Assembly (NCBI GenBank): GCA_034509735.1
Contig: JACGWO010000005.1
Coordinates: forward strand, 35,556,479-35,620,478
DNA length: 64,000 bases
DNA from: Sesamum alatum
Lineage: Eukaryota; Streptophyta; Magnoliopsida; Lamiales; Pedaliaceae
Direction of reading: 5' to 3'
The notes below the pieces were generated by a model, which had not been told where the DNA came from, searched no databases, and saw only the letters and a program-made list of their open reading frames with translations. Both the position numbers and the translations under genes were made by a program. Positions 1 to 11,339 of the stretch are shown piece after piece (within the stretch, counting starts at the first letter, position 1; every line of letters starts with the position of its first letter).

Positions 1-74
1 TGTTTTCACTTTAAAAAAAAGTCTGGTCACAATAAAAAAAAATGAATTACTCCTAATGACGACGACACCTTAAA

Positions 75-290
75 AATCATAATAATTTAATACTATCCAC
101 CACAGTCAAACAAAATCGATACAATTATGTTTTAGCCACAGTTTTGTCATGATTTTGAATTATATAGTCAAAACATTCATTATGATTCTTACTTATAGCT
201 AATGTTTTGGCGTCGTTTGGAGAAGTAACAATTGATTATTAATAGTCGTTGCGCAGCTAATTAATTAGTATTTGTCATACTTTTATTATT
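75..290. mobile_element. Decayed CACTA-type miniature element (partial)
   Basis: The stretch shares the phrases of the better preserved copies at 7892-8210, 20139-20438 and 53537-53855: a Cys/Ala-free AT-rich palindromic body with repeated 'GCCACGGTTTT', 'AGTCGTTGCGCAG' and 'TTTGTCAT' type words. Neither CACTA end can be placed, so this is a remnant. No coding capacity is seen. Confidence 0.4.
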
Positions 291-654
291 TCCTTGCACT
301 ACCCTATAATGATCAGAATCAAATTATTATTTCCTTCTGTTTTTGCCCACAATCAAAGTCAAATTGTGATCATATGAAACAAATTCAAGAAACCAATATA
401 TAAAATACAGAGTCTTGACTAATTACAAAACATTTTTATACATGTTTAAATTGTTAAACGGAAGCCATGCATGTTTTCCTTAGCAAAAAAGATAGTCTAA
501 AACCAGTGAATCTGTAATATTCAAATGAAAATATCTACTTTGGGATGAGGTGATTTCTCTAGATATTGAGACAACATTCGAGAAAGATGTAAACTACATT
601 GTATTTACCTGTGAGCTGTCGTGAACAAGAATTATAACATACGTGTACTAACAG

Positions 655-1135
655 TGATAGGGTACACCACTATTATCAAGAAATGACACAAATAGTCTTG
701 AAAAAAGGCCCAAAATTAGACTCCAGCCCAAGATCCCCATGCCTATTTGATGGGTCGGATCTACCAAATTCTACCTAGCGACCCGACACCGGACCTTCTC
801 CAAGAATGTAAGATCTGGGCCATTCAATAGATAGCTCAAGCATGGGGATAATGCCACGTGGACCAGGCAAGTAGGTACATTTGACCCTATAAATACCTTC
901 ATTCCACAACATTTATGATAAGACATTTATATCACATTCGACCGCATTTATTATTTGAGATCACCGATTACCATCTTGGACTTAAGCCGACTTAAGTATC
1001 GAAGGGTTTTTGTAGGGGACTATCCCGACTAGCCTGATGTGGTTTCCTCTTTTCAGGGACTACGAAACATCAGGCTGATTACTCAAAGATCGTTGATTTG
1101 ACCACCAAGAAGATCGCTTAATAGGACCCGGATCA
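655..1135 (+). mobile_element. Solo LTR (LTR retrotransposon remnant)
   Basis: The segment begins TGATAGGG and ends CCGGATCA, giving TG...CA ends, and carries a TATA-like CTATAAATA near 887 followed by the U5-like phrase 'GACTTAAGTATCGAAGGGT'. The solo LTR at 57184-57650 (minus strand) has matching ends and the same phrase. Flanks AACAG and AATAA match at only 3 of 5 bases, so the target duplication is weak. No internal retrotransposon region or partner LTR is seen. About 481 bp. Confidence 0.6.
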
Positions 1136-2529
1136 AATAAAATGAAACAAAAAATAATTAATAATCATAACTAGAAGTACTCCCTTCTAAATAATCAGTT
1201 TCAGTTTGGAGAAAAATATAGTATTGGTATATGATACTTTGATATTATAAATATTTTAAGAAAGAAGCATCTACCACTTTTGCCTTTGCCGCATTCTTGA
1301 ATCGCGATATTTACAATTGATTTTCGTGTTATGGCATGTATGTTATCAAATTTTGCATATTTATGAATTATAAAAATCTAAATATTTAATTAGCACTTAA
1401 TTTTATTTTCTCTCCAACCACGACTCGCCAAAAAATTATGTATGTAGAGGTTGAAGAGAATATAAAATTAAAATATTAGTTGAATATTTGGTCTTTTATA
1501 TTTATGAAGGAAAAATAGACCACGTCTGGCCAAACATATGAAATTCAGTGGCAAATTGTGCGAATGAAAAACACAACGAGGTTCCTCCTAGACATTCTTT
1601 TTTCAGTTTAAGCCTTTTAAAAACATATTTAATATGTAAAATTGATTCACATAATTGAAATTATATTCATGGGCATATTGCCTTGTAGGTAGGTAGGTAG
1701 GTAAGGCTATAAATTCCAAACTCCTTACTCAAGAGCAAATATTTATTCTCAAATTCACATATGTAGATATTTATCTATTTTATTTCAGTTTCTTATAAAT
1801 TTACATATCATAACTAAAACTTATTAAAATTGTATATAAAAATAGAGCAATTAATTGATTATTTCAAACGGTTTGTCTTATTTTTCTCCCTAGAAAAATC
1901 AAGAATTATTGACAAGGACATTTTTGTACCATGTATTTATCTGGAAAACTCTGGCTTCGAATATGATCATAGTTATCCACAACTAATTCCCAGTTTTTCT
2001 TTCGTCCCAGATGTTTACGGCGTTTGGCTTAAAAGTATTTTTTTTTTAATAATTTTAAAAGCAAAAGTGGCATTCCAAAAGTGTTTTTTCAAAACTAGAA
2101 GTTGAGAAAGAGCTCCAGTAAACACTGAAAAATTTTTGTCTGGATTAAGTTTGGTCGAACCAATCCAATCATAGAGCAAATGTATATATGATTGGTTACT
2201 TTTTTCTGAATTATATACCAATCACACAACAAGTGTATTATATTTTTCATAATCTGGATCCGAACTAAAATTTTCCCGTAAACACTCCCTAAATCCCTCG
2301 TGCTCAATTAAATGTGCCGTGTTTATCTTTCCAACAAATATGAGGTCTGGATTTATTCCCTTTAACTCATAATTAAAGATGGGTGCCTAAATAATCACTT
2401 ATCACGTGTAATATTGACTTTTGGTAATGTTCATACGGTAATTTTCTTTGTGAAAATTAATTAATTGGCCGAAAAATTCATTACTTTGTTTCCTTTGTGT
2501 TACTCTCTTTTTTTTAAAAAAAACAAAAT
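1136..2529. other. Intergenic, no gene seen
   Basis: AT-rich sequence without a convincing reading frame. It contains a short GTAG tandem repeat near 1686-1703. A segment at about 2130-2260 with opposed 'ACCAATC/GATTGGT' words recurs near 11140-11280, so it is a dispersed repeat rather than unique sequence. Confidence 0.5.
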
Positions 2530-2765
2530 TAGAAGCGATAAACTTTATTAATTATAAAATGATTACAATTAGTCTTGTCGAATATCTATATCGAACAGAG
2601 ACAATTACAACAATCATATCAACAATATCACATAAAATAACACATAACTATTATAGTTACAAATAATACCTCCTATACAGTAGCAACATCATCTCACGCA
2701 GGAGTTCGAACCCATGACCTTTAAGATCATGGGGCCTCAGTTTCACCAACTGTATGCTTTCATCG
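2530..2765 (-). mobile_element. tRNA-derived SINE (Au-like), copy 1
   Basis: Read on the minus strand, a tRNA-like head with a B-box-like GGGTTCGAACTCC, preceded by 'GAGGCCCCATGATC', is followed by a body ending near TTATCGCTTCT and a T/A-rich tail. The same head and body occur at 27345-27596, 27772-28005 and 59938-60175. The 5' edge is approximate. Plant Au-like SINEs have this layout; the assignment rests on resemblance and internal copy number. Confidence 0.6.
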
Positions 2766-3109
2766 GCTTTCCTTTGTATTACTTGAACGTGATTGAATTT
2801 TGTTCAAAATGAACATCTATTTCAACTAAACAAAGCAATCAAAACTAACGGGTCGAACTCTTAAGTAAGAGACAAAAAGCACCAAAAATCTTATACGAGA
2901 ATAAATGAAAACAAGCATATCATGAAACGAAAAATAAGAGTTAACAAATTCAAATTTAGCACATGTTGCTAATGGTGATTGATGTAAGGTATATCATATG
3001 AAGGTCGTATGTATCAAGACCTCCTCATAGAATATTCACGATTTTCAGAAAATTTTTGGATCCATTATAACAGTTCAAGGTCTACAAAATCTAGCCTCAG
3101 TATAAGGTG

Positions 3110-3465
3110 AAATGCTTTTTTGGTCCCGTAAGACTGGGGCATTAATTTATTTGGTGTCACAACTTAGATAGGTACGTGGTTGTTTTAGTCTCATAAAACA
3201 TATTTTCAATTTTTTTTTTTTTGTCCCATAATGTCACGTTTTTCAGTTTTTTGGTCCCAAAATGTCATATGCCTTGGACATGATATTTTGGGACAAAAAA
3301 AATTGATGAAAAACGTATTTTATGAGACTGAAATCACATGACATTTTGGGGCCAAAAAACCTGGAAAACGTGTTTTATGGGACTAAAACAGCCACCTACC
3401 TAAGTTGTGGTACCAAAACAAATAATAGCCTGATTTTACGAGACCAAAAAAATATTTTGCCCCCT
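3110..3465. repeat. Imperfect inverted repeat (hairpin-forming miniature element)
   Basis: The left half runs 'TTTTTTGGTCCCGTAAGAC ... CACAACTTAG ... TTTTAGTCTCATAAAACA' and the right half carries the complementary phrases in reverse order ('TTTTATGGGACTAAAACA', 'CTAAGTTGTGG', 'TTACGAGACCAAAAAAA'). The two arms meet near 3290. No protein is encoded. Confidence 0.6.
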
Positions 3466-3469
3466 CAGT

Positions 3470-3620
3470 ACATCATAAACCCTAGTATGTACAGACCGTG
3501 ATCATTGACTGTGGTTTACATGAAATCATAGAATATAAAATAACTTATAAATAGTCCCTCTCCATACAGCAAGTAAGCATAATCGATGCCTTTCTGATCT
3601 GGTTCTAATGGTGATCTGTT
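3470..3620 (+). repeat. LTR-like promoter fragment, copy 1
   Basis: Contains 'ACCCTAGTATGTACAGAC', a TATA-like TTATAAATAG and 'CTCTCCATAC'. The same ordered words recur at 4760-4890. It is probably the U3/R part of a decayed LTR, duplicated or inserted twice. Confidence 0.4.
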
Positions 3621-4054
3621 TTATAGGATCACAACTCATAAAATCAAAATATATTTTAGTTATCACACAATTTCATTTAAATAGATCTTGATCTAATTTA
3701 TTTATTTATTTTGGTTGGGGAGAAATCTAAAGGAGGGGGAAGATGAGATTTTGAGTCCTACATTGACATGCGTGATAATTGGCAAACATGGACTTAGTCT
3801 AGAACAGGTCAAAAAGCTCAGGCAACTCCAAATTTCAACTCTTGTTTTTTGCCATTTTCGAATAGTAACTTAGATAACATTCCAACACTTTAGCCGACAA
3901 TCTTGGAAGAGTTTGGACATTTGAACTTATGAACGAGTCAAATTTATGATGCCAAACACTACTCTACATTTACGACTTTTTTTAGTATCAATTATATATA
4001 ATTGCCAAATTTTTAGATTTTCGTGGGTGTCGTAAACTTATTTTATTATTAATG

Positions 4055-4200
4055 ATGTTTTAGTTTAGTGGTTGGGGGGCGTGGGGCATGAGGCTCAATG
4101 AACAAGTTTAAGATCATAGGTTCGAGTTTTACAGGATGTGTGGGTATTTGTCTTAATATATTTCATGATTTTTTGTTGTATTGATGAATCGATTGAATCG
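4055..4200 (+). mobile_element. Second SINE-type family, copy 1
   Basis: A tRNA-like head (A-box-like TTTAGTGGTTGGGG, B-box-like AGGTTCGAGTTTT) is followed by 'ACAGGATGTGTGG'. The same head and downstream phrase occur at 10674-10800. It differs from the Au-like copies after the B box. Ends are approximate. Confidence 0.45.
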
Positions 4201-4337
4201 ATATATTGCTTAATATATTGACATATTAATATAATTATATAATTAATGCTTTTATAAGAAAAAAAAACTTAATTTTATTCATTAATGAAAATTGATATAG
4301 CAAAATTTAACAATAATAATAATTATTATTATTAGTA

Positions 4338-4593
4338 GGGTAAATTACATTGACACTCCCTGGGTTAGGTTCAATTACAAAAATACCCCCTATCTTTTGT
4401 ATAATTACAGCTACACCCCCTGAGGGTGTTAGTGTAATATTTTTCAGGGGTTATTAGTGTAAGTTTTGCCTTTGAGTAGGGGTGTAGTTGTAATACAATT
4501 ATAACCTCAGGGGGTATAACTGTAACTTTGCAAAAAATAAGGGGTGTTTGTGTATTTTGGTCCAACCTCAAGGGGTGTTGTTGTAATTTACCC
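4338..4593. mobile_element. Mutator-type miniature element, perfect 9-bp target duplication
   Basis: The element starts GGGTAAATTACA and ends TGTAATTTACCC, an inverted terminal repeat, with a palindromic interior of short C-rich/G-rich steps. It is flanked on both sides by TTATTAGTA (4329-4337 and 4594-4602), an exact 9-bp direct repeat. Nine-base duplications are the hallmark of Mutator-like transposons. No transposase frame is present, so it would depend on an autonomous relative elsewhere. Confidence 0.75.
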
Positions 4594-4759
4594 TTATTAG
4601 TATTTTTAATTTTATTTGTCAAAAGTTACTTCTTTTTTTTTTCCAGGACGGGGGACGACAGTGATGTTTGACTACCTAGCCCCCTCAAATTTGTCAGAAT
4701 CCAGCTTCAGATAGTTTCTGAATCTCTTAACTCAAGGTCTACGACCCAACTCTAGTCTC

Positions 4760-5040
4760 TAGTGCATCCTAAACCCTAATATGTACAGACTCACCATGAT
4801 CATTAGATCATTTTGATGCCTGTGGTTCATAAGAAATCGTACAGTTGAGTTAAATCTATAAATAGCCGCTCTCCATACTTCAGATACAACGTTTGCTACT
4901 CTAATATTCTTACGACCTTCATTATATTTTCTTACAACCTACTAACTTAAGCATCATAAAGTTGTAACCGGGGCCTTCCCAATATAGTTTTGATGTTGGT
5001 GTTATGTCGGACCATATCTTGAATAATCGAACCGTATCAT
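4760..5040 (+). repeat. LTR-like fragment, copy 2
   Basis: Contains 'AATATGTACAGAC', TATA-like CTATAAATAG near 4857, and downstream 'CTTAAGCATCATAAAG' resembling the U5 phrase of the LTRs at 655-1135, 43230-43650 and 57184-57650. No TG/CA ends were placed. Confidence 0.4.
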
Positions 5041-5173
5041 TACCTATTGGAGTAGCAATCATCTATAATCACTTTAAAAGACTTTGTTCCGAATTTTCGA
5101 CACAACAAAATACATTTAAAACTTCTATGAATACATGTACTTGATAATACTTTTACTGTAATAACATAAATAA

Positions 5174-5174
<1 letters not shown>

Positions 5175-5219
<45 letters not shown>
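5175..5219. repeat. (AAT)n microsatellite
   Basis: About 15 uninterrupted AAT units. It explains the tyrosine-run reading frame across this position, which is not a gene. Confidence 0.95.
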
Positions 5220-5220
<1 letters not shown>

Positions 5221-5574
5221 AAGTCCAAAAATATATGTCTGGATGGAATTTTTTCGATCTGTACCATGTGATTTGTACAATAAATTTGTCTCTCTTTTTT
5301 TCTTTAAAAAAAAATAATATCTACGATGGGTCTCTCTAAGAAAGAGAGTTGAATTGAATTGGTGAAAGATGGGGATAGGAATAGGATAATGAATATTATT
5401 TTTATACTAGGAATATAGAGATCCAATCCAGAATAGGGAATTGAGAGCTGCCAAACAGAGCCATACTACCTCTGCACACATCGATACGTAGAGGCATGTG
5501 TGGTGTGAGTAATTGAGGTCGGTGGCCATGTGCATCACATTCTACAATCCTTTCCCTTCTACTTGCCCCTTACC

Positions 5575-5820
5575 CATCAACTTATTAATTGACATGGTAC
5601 ATCGCTTCTGTATGCATATAATAAATATTATTTTATATTTTAAGATAAATTATAAATATATATATAAACCAACACATCACATTTCAGAAAACGAAAGAAA
5701 GAAAAAAGAAAGGAACAAAAGAAACCAACTTAGATGGTAATAAAAATTGTGTCGCGGTGTAAGTAACTGTTCTTTGTGAATAAAAAAAAAAATTCTTGTT
5801 ATATTAGTATATATATAATC
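5575..5820 (-). mobile_element. Non-autonomous Helitron fragment
   Basis: Shares with the complete minus-strand copy at 34928-35221 the words 'GTATGCATATAATAAATA', 'ACCAACACATCACATTTCA' and 'GCGGTGTAAGTAACTGTTC'. The CTAG end is lost or mutated. No protein frame. Confidence 0.5.
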
Positions 5821-7260
5821 TATTTTTAATTAGAATTTATTTTCTTTTTAGGATATCTTAATATGGCTTTATTTGCTAAAAAGGGGTTCCCCCTCCCCCC
5901 AAAAAAAAATGGTGTTACTTAAAATAACAACACATATCACTGACTCCCGATTGTTATTTTTTCGACTGTAATAATATAAATTTATATAAATGGGTATTTG
6001 TAATAACTTCTGCTTTTGGAGTGGAAATAAGTTATAGAGAAACCTGTAAATTAAACAATAGTGAATGTTGTGGGTGTTTAAAAACAAAAATGAAAAATGA
6101 AATGAAAAAAAAAAAAAAGAAGGAAGAGATTGATGTTCGATTGTCTGGGACTGTTGCGTTCTCCGATAAGCTGCAGAAGTTAATAGAGAATTACTTATAA
6201 CTTTTATTTTAAATCAATTTAATTTAAATAATTTTAAAATAAACGTTTATAAACAAAAACATTATTTTCAACATATTTTCGTATAAACTCTCGTTTAAAA
6301 CAATTGCCCAAAAAAAAAAAAACCTAAAAGATATTTTTACTGTCAAACAGAATATGATGGGCTTTGGAATATATAACTTCAAATAATTTGATGAGAAATT
6401 TATATATAGGCGTCTTGAAAAGTGAAGATAACTTAGTACATGAACCCTAATTTAATTATATACTCCGCCACCCCTATTTTTTCTCTCGTACATGAACCAA
6501 ATGATGAACATAATGCATGTACCAATGCAAGTTGCTTCTTTTTCCAAATCTTACCCTTGAAAATTACAAAATTACAATTGGAACCACATCTTCTTGATTT
6601 GTAGTTTTCTTTCCTTCCAAACCTCAAAATTTGGTCATTGTTGGTTCGGTTGCTATCAATCCCATTTCCTTTTAGGATCAAATGATTGTTCTTGCCCCCA
6701 CTCCGTCACCTTCCCTGCCTGCCCATTTTTCCTCTGCATGCTCCTCACAAACGTCAACATCATTTACATAAAGATTTTTTAAAACTTATACATATACCTA
6801 CTAGACTTATTTTTTAGTTGCTAATGGTGGTTTCTGTAATTACACAAAAGATATGGCTGATGTGTAATAAATTAGGGGTATAAATGTAATTGTCACTTCT
6901 TTCTTATTTAAGGGAGATCGATGCTTGATGTAGCTTGCTCTTTGGTACCTCGTTACACGAGGTATTATCAGCTCTGACTTTATATGAGTCTCATGATTTT
7001 ATCCTAAAAAAACGTCGCGTTAGGGAGAAAAAAGCTTGAATTTTAAGTTGCTCAAACTCCTCATCTACAACTAATGTGGATGCTTGCATACATAAAAATT
7101 GGTTCCCTAACTATCTCCTTGTGTCTCGTATCCATAATTTATCTTTTATAGAAAAAAATGTGTTATTATTGGACCACTTGATCATCCCAGCACTTTGGAC
7201 TCTTTTCTCTTCAAGTGGATTTCTTTTAGCTCCACAACTATCACGAGTTAATTGTTTTTT
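5821..7260. other. Intergenic, no gene seen
   Basis: AT-rich. The portion at 6430-6780 is less repetitive and slightly pyrimidine-rich but gives only short frames with no recognisable product. The portion at 7020-7100 ('AAGTTGCTCAAACTCCTC', 'CAACTAATGTG') recurs near 42615-42660, so it is part of a dispersed repeat. Confidence 0.45.
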
Positions 7261-7261
7261 A

Positions 7262-7545
7262 TTATAAATTGGAGAAAAAAATACAAGCAACCCTCTTATA
7301 ATATTGTAAATGAGCAAATTACTCTCTTATGAAAAATAAAATAACAATCTACCTCTCTGTATTTTTTAAAATGAATCAATTTACCTCCCGTGTTTTTAAA
7401 ATAGAGCAATTTATCACCCTGTGTCTAGGGAGACAAATTGCTCCATTTTAAAAAATACGAGGAGGTAAATTACTATTTTTTTATGGGGCGATAATTTGCT
7501 AATTGCAATATTATAGGAAGGTAAATTGCATTAAACCATTATAAA
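7262..7545. repeat. Hairpin miniature element, AAATTGC family, copy 1
   Basis: Opposed arms built from 'ATAATATTGTAAATGAGC', 'AAATAAAATAACAAT' and 'GTATTTTTTAAAATG' and their complements. Related copies lie at 48543-48845 and 52957-53210, both inserted inside other elements. No coding capacity. Confidence 0.5.
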
Positions 7546-7669
7546 TTAATATTATATTTTATTACGGTTAATGTACACAAATTATATATTTTAAGTTTTC
7601 TTTTTTAAATTTGTAGATAATGTAATTTTATAAACATTGCATTTTTAAGGACTAAATGCAATAGAAGTA

Positions 7670-7879
7670 ATATGAATGTGTAATAGAAACTAATTGCAAG
7701 TTGTAATATGCTACAGAAATTCGTAGTTTAGCTACATAAATTAAAATAATTGTAGCCAAAATTAACTACAGAGGTGTAAATTTCGAAAATAGCTATAACT
7801 AATTTTGTAATTATAGATACTGATATATGAGCATTTGCTACGGATAGACTGGAGCGAATGTCTTGTTTTTTGGTAGTGC
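7670..7879. repeat. CACTA-like end fragment
   Basis: Ends TTTTTTGGTAGTG, the complement of CACTACC, next to palindromic 'GCTACAG...TTGTAGCC' words. Only one end is clear. Confidence 0.3.
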
Positions 7880-7891
7880 TTCTCTCTGTTT

Positions 7892-8210
7892 CACTAGAAA
7901 AAAAAATTAATATTAGCTACATTTTTATTGATCATGGCTAAAAATCATGGTAAATAACTATTATGAACTACGGTTAAATAAAAACAGATTCAAAAACTAG
8001 CTTTTCTACCATGAAAAATTTATTTGCCACGGTTTTTAGCCGTGGTAAAAACATTCGTCATTGCTTTTAGTCATGGCAAATATTTTCGCCACCCTCGCAA
8101 AAATCACGACCGACAACCGTTGCATGATCGTGGTCAATAACTATTCGCTGTGGTTATTTAGTATTAACTATGACAATTAACCATGGTTAAATGTCATATT
8201 TTTTGCAGTG
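7892..8210. mobile_element. CACTA-type miniature element
   Basis: Starts CACTAGAAAAAA and ends TTTTTTGCAGTG, with a conserved interior made of paired words (GCCACGGTTTTTAGC, CCGTGGTAAAAA) and the central 'CGCAAAAATCACGACC'. Length about 319 bp, like the copies at 20139, 25470 and 53537. TCTCTCT occurs close to both sides. No frame for a transposase. Confidence 0.7.
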
Positions 8211-8967
8211 TCTCTCTCAAAACGATAATTGCACCACTGTTTCATAAAAATCAAGCCGTAAGTTAATATTATTCAATGATAATAAAACAATAAAATTAAA
8301 TAATAAATTACGATAAATTTATTAAACATCTAGGCACCGACATATTTTGAATAAATTTATAAATAAATCCACCTATAATCTTCTATTCTCGTATTTTCTT
8401 TTCGTCCACTCTCTTTCTTCACACTAACTCAAAACACACCTCTACTACGTATAATTGAACATTAAGTATATTTAATTACGCGACAAATATTAGTTTCTTT
8501 TTTATTATAAATAAAATAAAATATTCATATAGAACTTATTTGGTAAATTTGTGTTGAAATAATAGAAAGATTGACTCAGATGTTTTGGAAATGGAGCAAT
8601 AATTTCAGGAGATCAAACGGAGTACTAATTAATTATACTCGGGTTATAAATTTCAATAATTAGCAATTAATATATTTCAATTAGTAATATTAAATTTGTA
8701 TAAGCAATTAATAATTACTATTACAATAAAAAGATTTTAACAAATTGATGGTATTATCTACTTGAATTTTTTGCATTTATCAATTCATAAAAAATATACA
8801 AAATTATCAATAATCAGGAATTAGTTAATAAATTGATATCATTTACATATACATATATATTATAATAGCAATAAAAAATATCGTATTGTTATTATTGTCT
8901 TGAATATTAGTTTATGTATTATCAATACTTTTGTATAAACATATAAGAAATTCCAGTATATTATTAT

Positions 8968-9030
8968 TATTATTGTTCTTCTTCTTCTTATTATTATTAT
9001 TATTATTAATATTAATATTATTATTATCGC
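8968..9030. repeat. (ATT/CTT)n microsatellite tract
   Basis: Runs of ATT, CTT and AAT triplets. They create leucine- or isoleucine-rich reading frames on both strands that are not genes. Confidence 0.85.
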
Positions 9031-9660
9031 GGCCGAACGCGGTCTATGCAGCCTATGTAAACATAAAATCAAACTCAATTACTAAAATGCAATCTGTTTT
9101 TTTATTAGTCCAAGACCAACTCAACCCACCCTTAACCCACTAAATACGGTGCAGTTTAAATTAGACCGATCAATTGGGATGGCTTGATATTTTTTTATTT
9201 TTTTTTTATGCTCGTCGATTTTATTGAACACCCTAATAGGACTTCAACTTCGGTAACCAATTTATGTGTACGTGGGCTTCTTACAACAAATTAATTGGTC
9301 TGAATTGGAGTTGATCATGTCAAAGCCCAGGTGTTTTGGCTCTTGGTGTGTGTTTGGCCTTTACTAAGATTAGTAGGTGGAATTTAGTGAAATTAAAGTT
9401 ACTTCTATGAAGTGATCACCACTACTTAAAATATTTAATTACGCATATATGTCAGCGGTGATGCATGAAAGGATGACCTTTTCGGGGGAAAAAAACAACA
9501 TTTCCTTTGCATTTATCATCTACCGTTATCATAAGTTGTATTTGCGTGCTTATAATAAGTAATTTTATACTTTAAAAATTATAAGTTATGATAATCAAGA
9601 TTAGACGAAAAACATTAAAATCTAATATAAGGAAAATAGTACTTCTCACATAGTTATATA

Positions 9661-9916
9661 GGGATAATTACATATACACAAACCATTCATGTCTTTTGTA
9701 TAATTACAAAAATCATTCTTGATAGTCCAAAAATAGGGGTAGTTTGTATAATAATGTCGATACCTTTGAGGGGTGTAAGTATAATTTTCTAAAAAATAGG
9801 GATAGTTTGTGTAAATGATGTTTACATTTCTAGTGGGTGTATGTGTAACTATTCAAAAGGCATGTGTGATTTATGTAAATAGATTATAGGTTAGAGGGTG
9901 TAAATATAATTATCCC
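9661..9916. mobile_element. Mutator-type miniature element
   Basis: Starts GGGATAATTAC and ends TAATTATCCC. Flanks AGTTATATA and TTTTATATA match at 7 of 9 bases, fitting a diverged 9-bp duplication. Interior is palindromic and non-coding. Confidence 0.6.
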
Positions 9917-10673
9917 TTTTATATATAAAGGAGTGGTACTCCTTATTTCGTTTCATTTGCATCGAGTCGAGTCTTGTAATTAACATTCTTTTTTGAAAAT
10001 TAATAAACGGGCAGGGGTTCGTCAAAACCCCACATAGGCACACATAACTTCAAAAAAAAAAAAAAATCAATTGAGGGGTATTATCAACACAAATTGTCGT
10101 TTGTTAGTGAAAAAAAGGCTTTTTTTCTTTTTGAAATAAGTAAATATTTTATTTTTATATTTTTAAATATAATATTGTGAGTTCGAACATCATTAATATG
10201 TGAAATTATAATATCGTGAGTTTGAATTTCATCAATATGAAATTATATTTTTTTTAATTTATTTATAATTAACTAATAATTGTTTCAATTGTTAAACCGG
10301 ATTAAATATAATATTAGTATAATCGATCATGGTAATTAAATTGTATGCATGCATATGCACACGGGTGTGTTCAACTTCCAATACTTTAAATATTAGAAAT
10401 TAAACAAAATTCTAAAGCCGACTTCTTATTTAGCTTTTTCTAGATATTGTTATTTTTTGTATAATAAACATCAATAATTTTTAAAATATAAGGATTAGAG
10501 AAAGCCTTTTGTTGTTTAATTTTTTCTTAAGAGTCATTTTTCTCCATTCCCTATTTAACTTTTCACTACTTTATTTTATAATTATTTAATTTTTTTAGTA
10601 TATCAGTTATAATTATATTTTAAATGTTAACCATCGATACTCAATATATCAGTTATCATTATCAAATATTTAG

Positions 10674-10800
10674 CATGATATCTTAGTCTAATGATTAAGA
10701 CTGAGTTCAATGAACAAATTCAAGGTTATGAGTTCGAGTTACAGGATGTGTGGATATTTTGTCTCATCTTATATGAGTTATTGTACTTTATTTATTGTCC
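10674..10800 (+). mobile_element. Second SINE-type family, copy 2
   Basis: A-box-like TTAGTCTAATGATTAAG and B-box-like GAGTTCGAGTT are followed by 'ACAGGATGTGTGG', as at 4055-4200. Ends approximate. Confidence 0.45.
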
Positions 10801-10818
10801 ATTATCCAATATTTATAA

Positions 10819-11009
10819 GGTTAAATTACAATAGGCTCTCATAAAATTTGCCATAATTACAAATACACCTCATTGTTTGAAAAATTATAGATACCACCTG
10901 AAATTAGTGGTAGTCTAACAAATAGCCCTTCATGACAGCCTATATAGGGGGTATTTGTTAGATAATCGTTATTATAACAAACCTAAAAAAAATTTATCGT
11001 AATTTATCT
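10819..11009. mobile_element. Mutator-type miniature element, perfect 9-bp target duplication
   Basis: Starts GGTTAAATTACAAT and ends CGTAATTTATCT. TATTTATAA flanks both sides exactly (10810-10818 and 11010-11018). About 191 bp and non-coding. The mirror-image interior reads 'CTCATAAAATTTG' against its complement. Confidence 0.65.
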
Positions 11010-11339
11010 TATTTATAATTAACCATCAAGCACTATTATAATAGAACAATAAGTACTATTCAAGGCCCAAATATTAGTAACACTAGAATACTTTTTGAGG
11101 TAAAATATAGTAGATAAGAGAAATTATAACTTGGACCTGTTTCGACGATACCTGAACTAATAATATGACAAGTGCAATACATTTGTCGTGTGATTGGTGT
11201 ACAATTTAGAAAATATAACCAATCACATGATAAAAGTATCACACTTCCTTTATAATTGATTTGGTTCGATCAAACTTGGTTTGAACAAAAAAAAATTCAT
11301 AGATAATAGCACATATATTATTATTATTTAATTAAGAAA

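Noticed and set aside
5040..5267. Minus-strand frame with a long tyrosine run
   Set aside because: It is the translation of the (AAT)n microsatellite at 5175-5219 and has no other coding feature.
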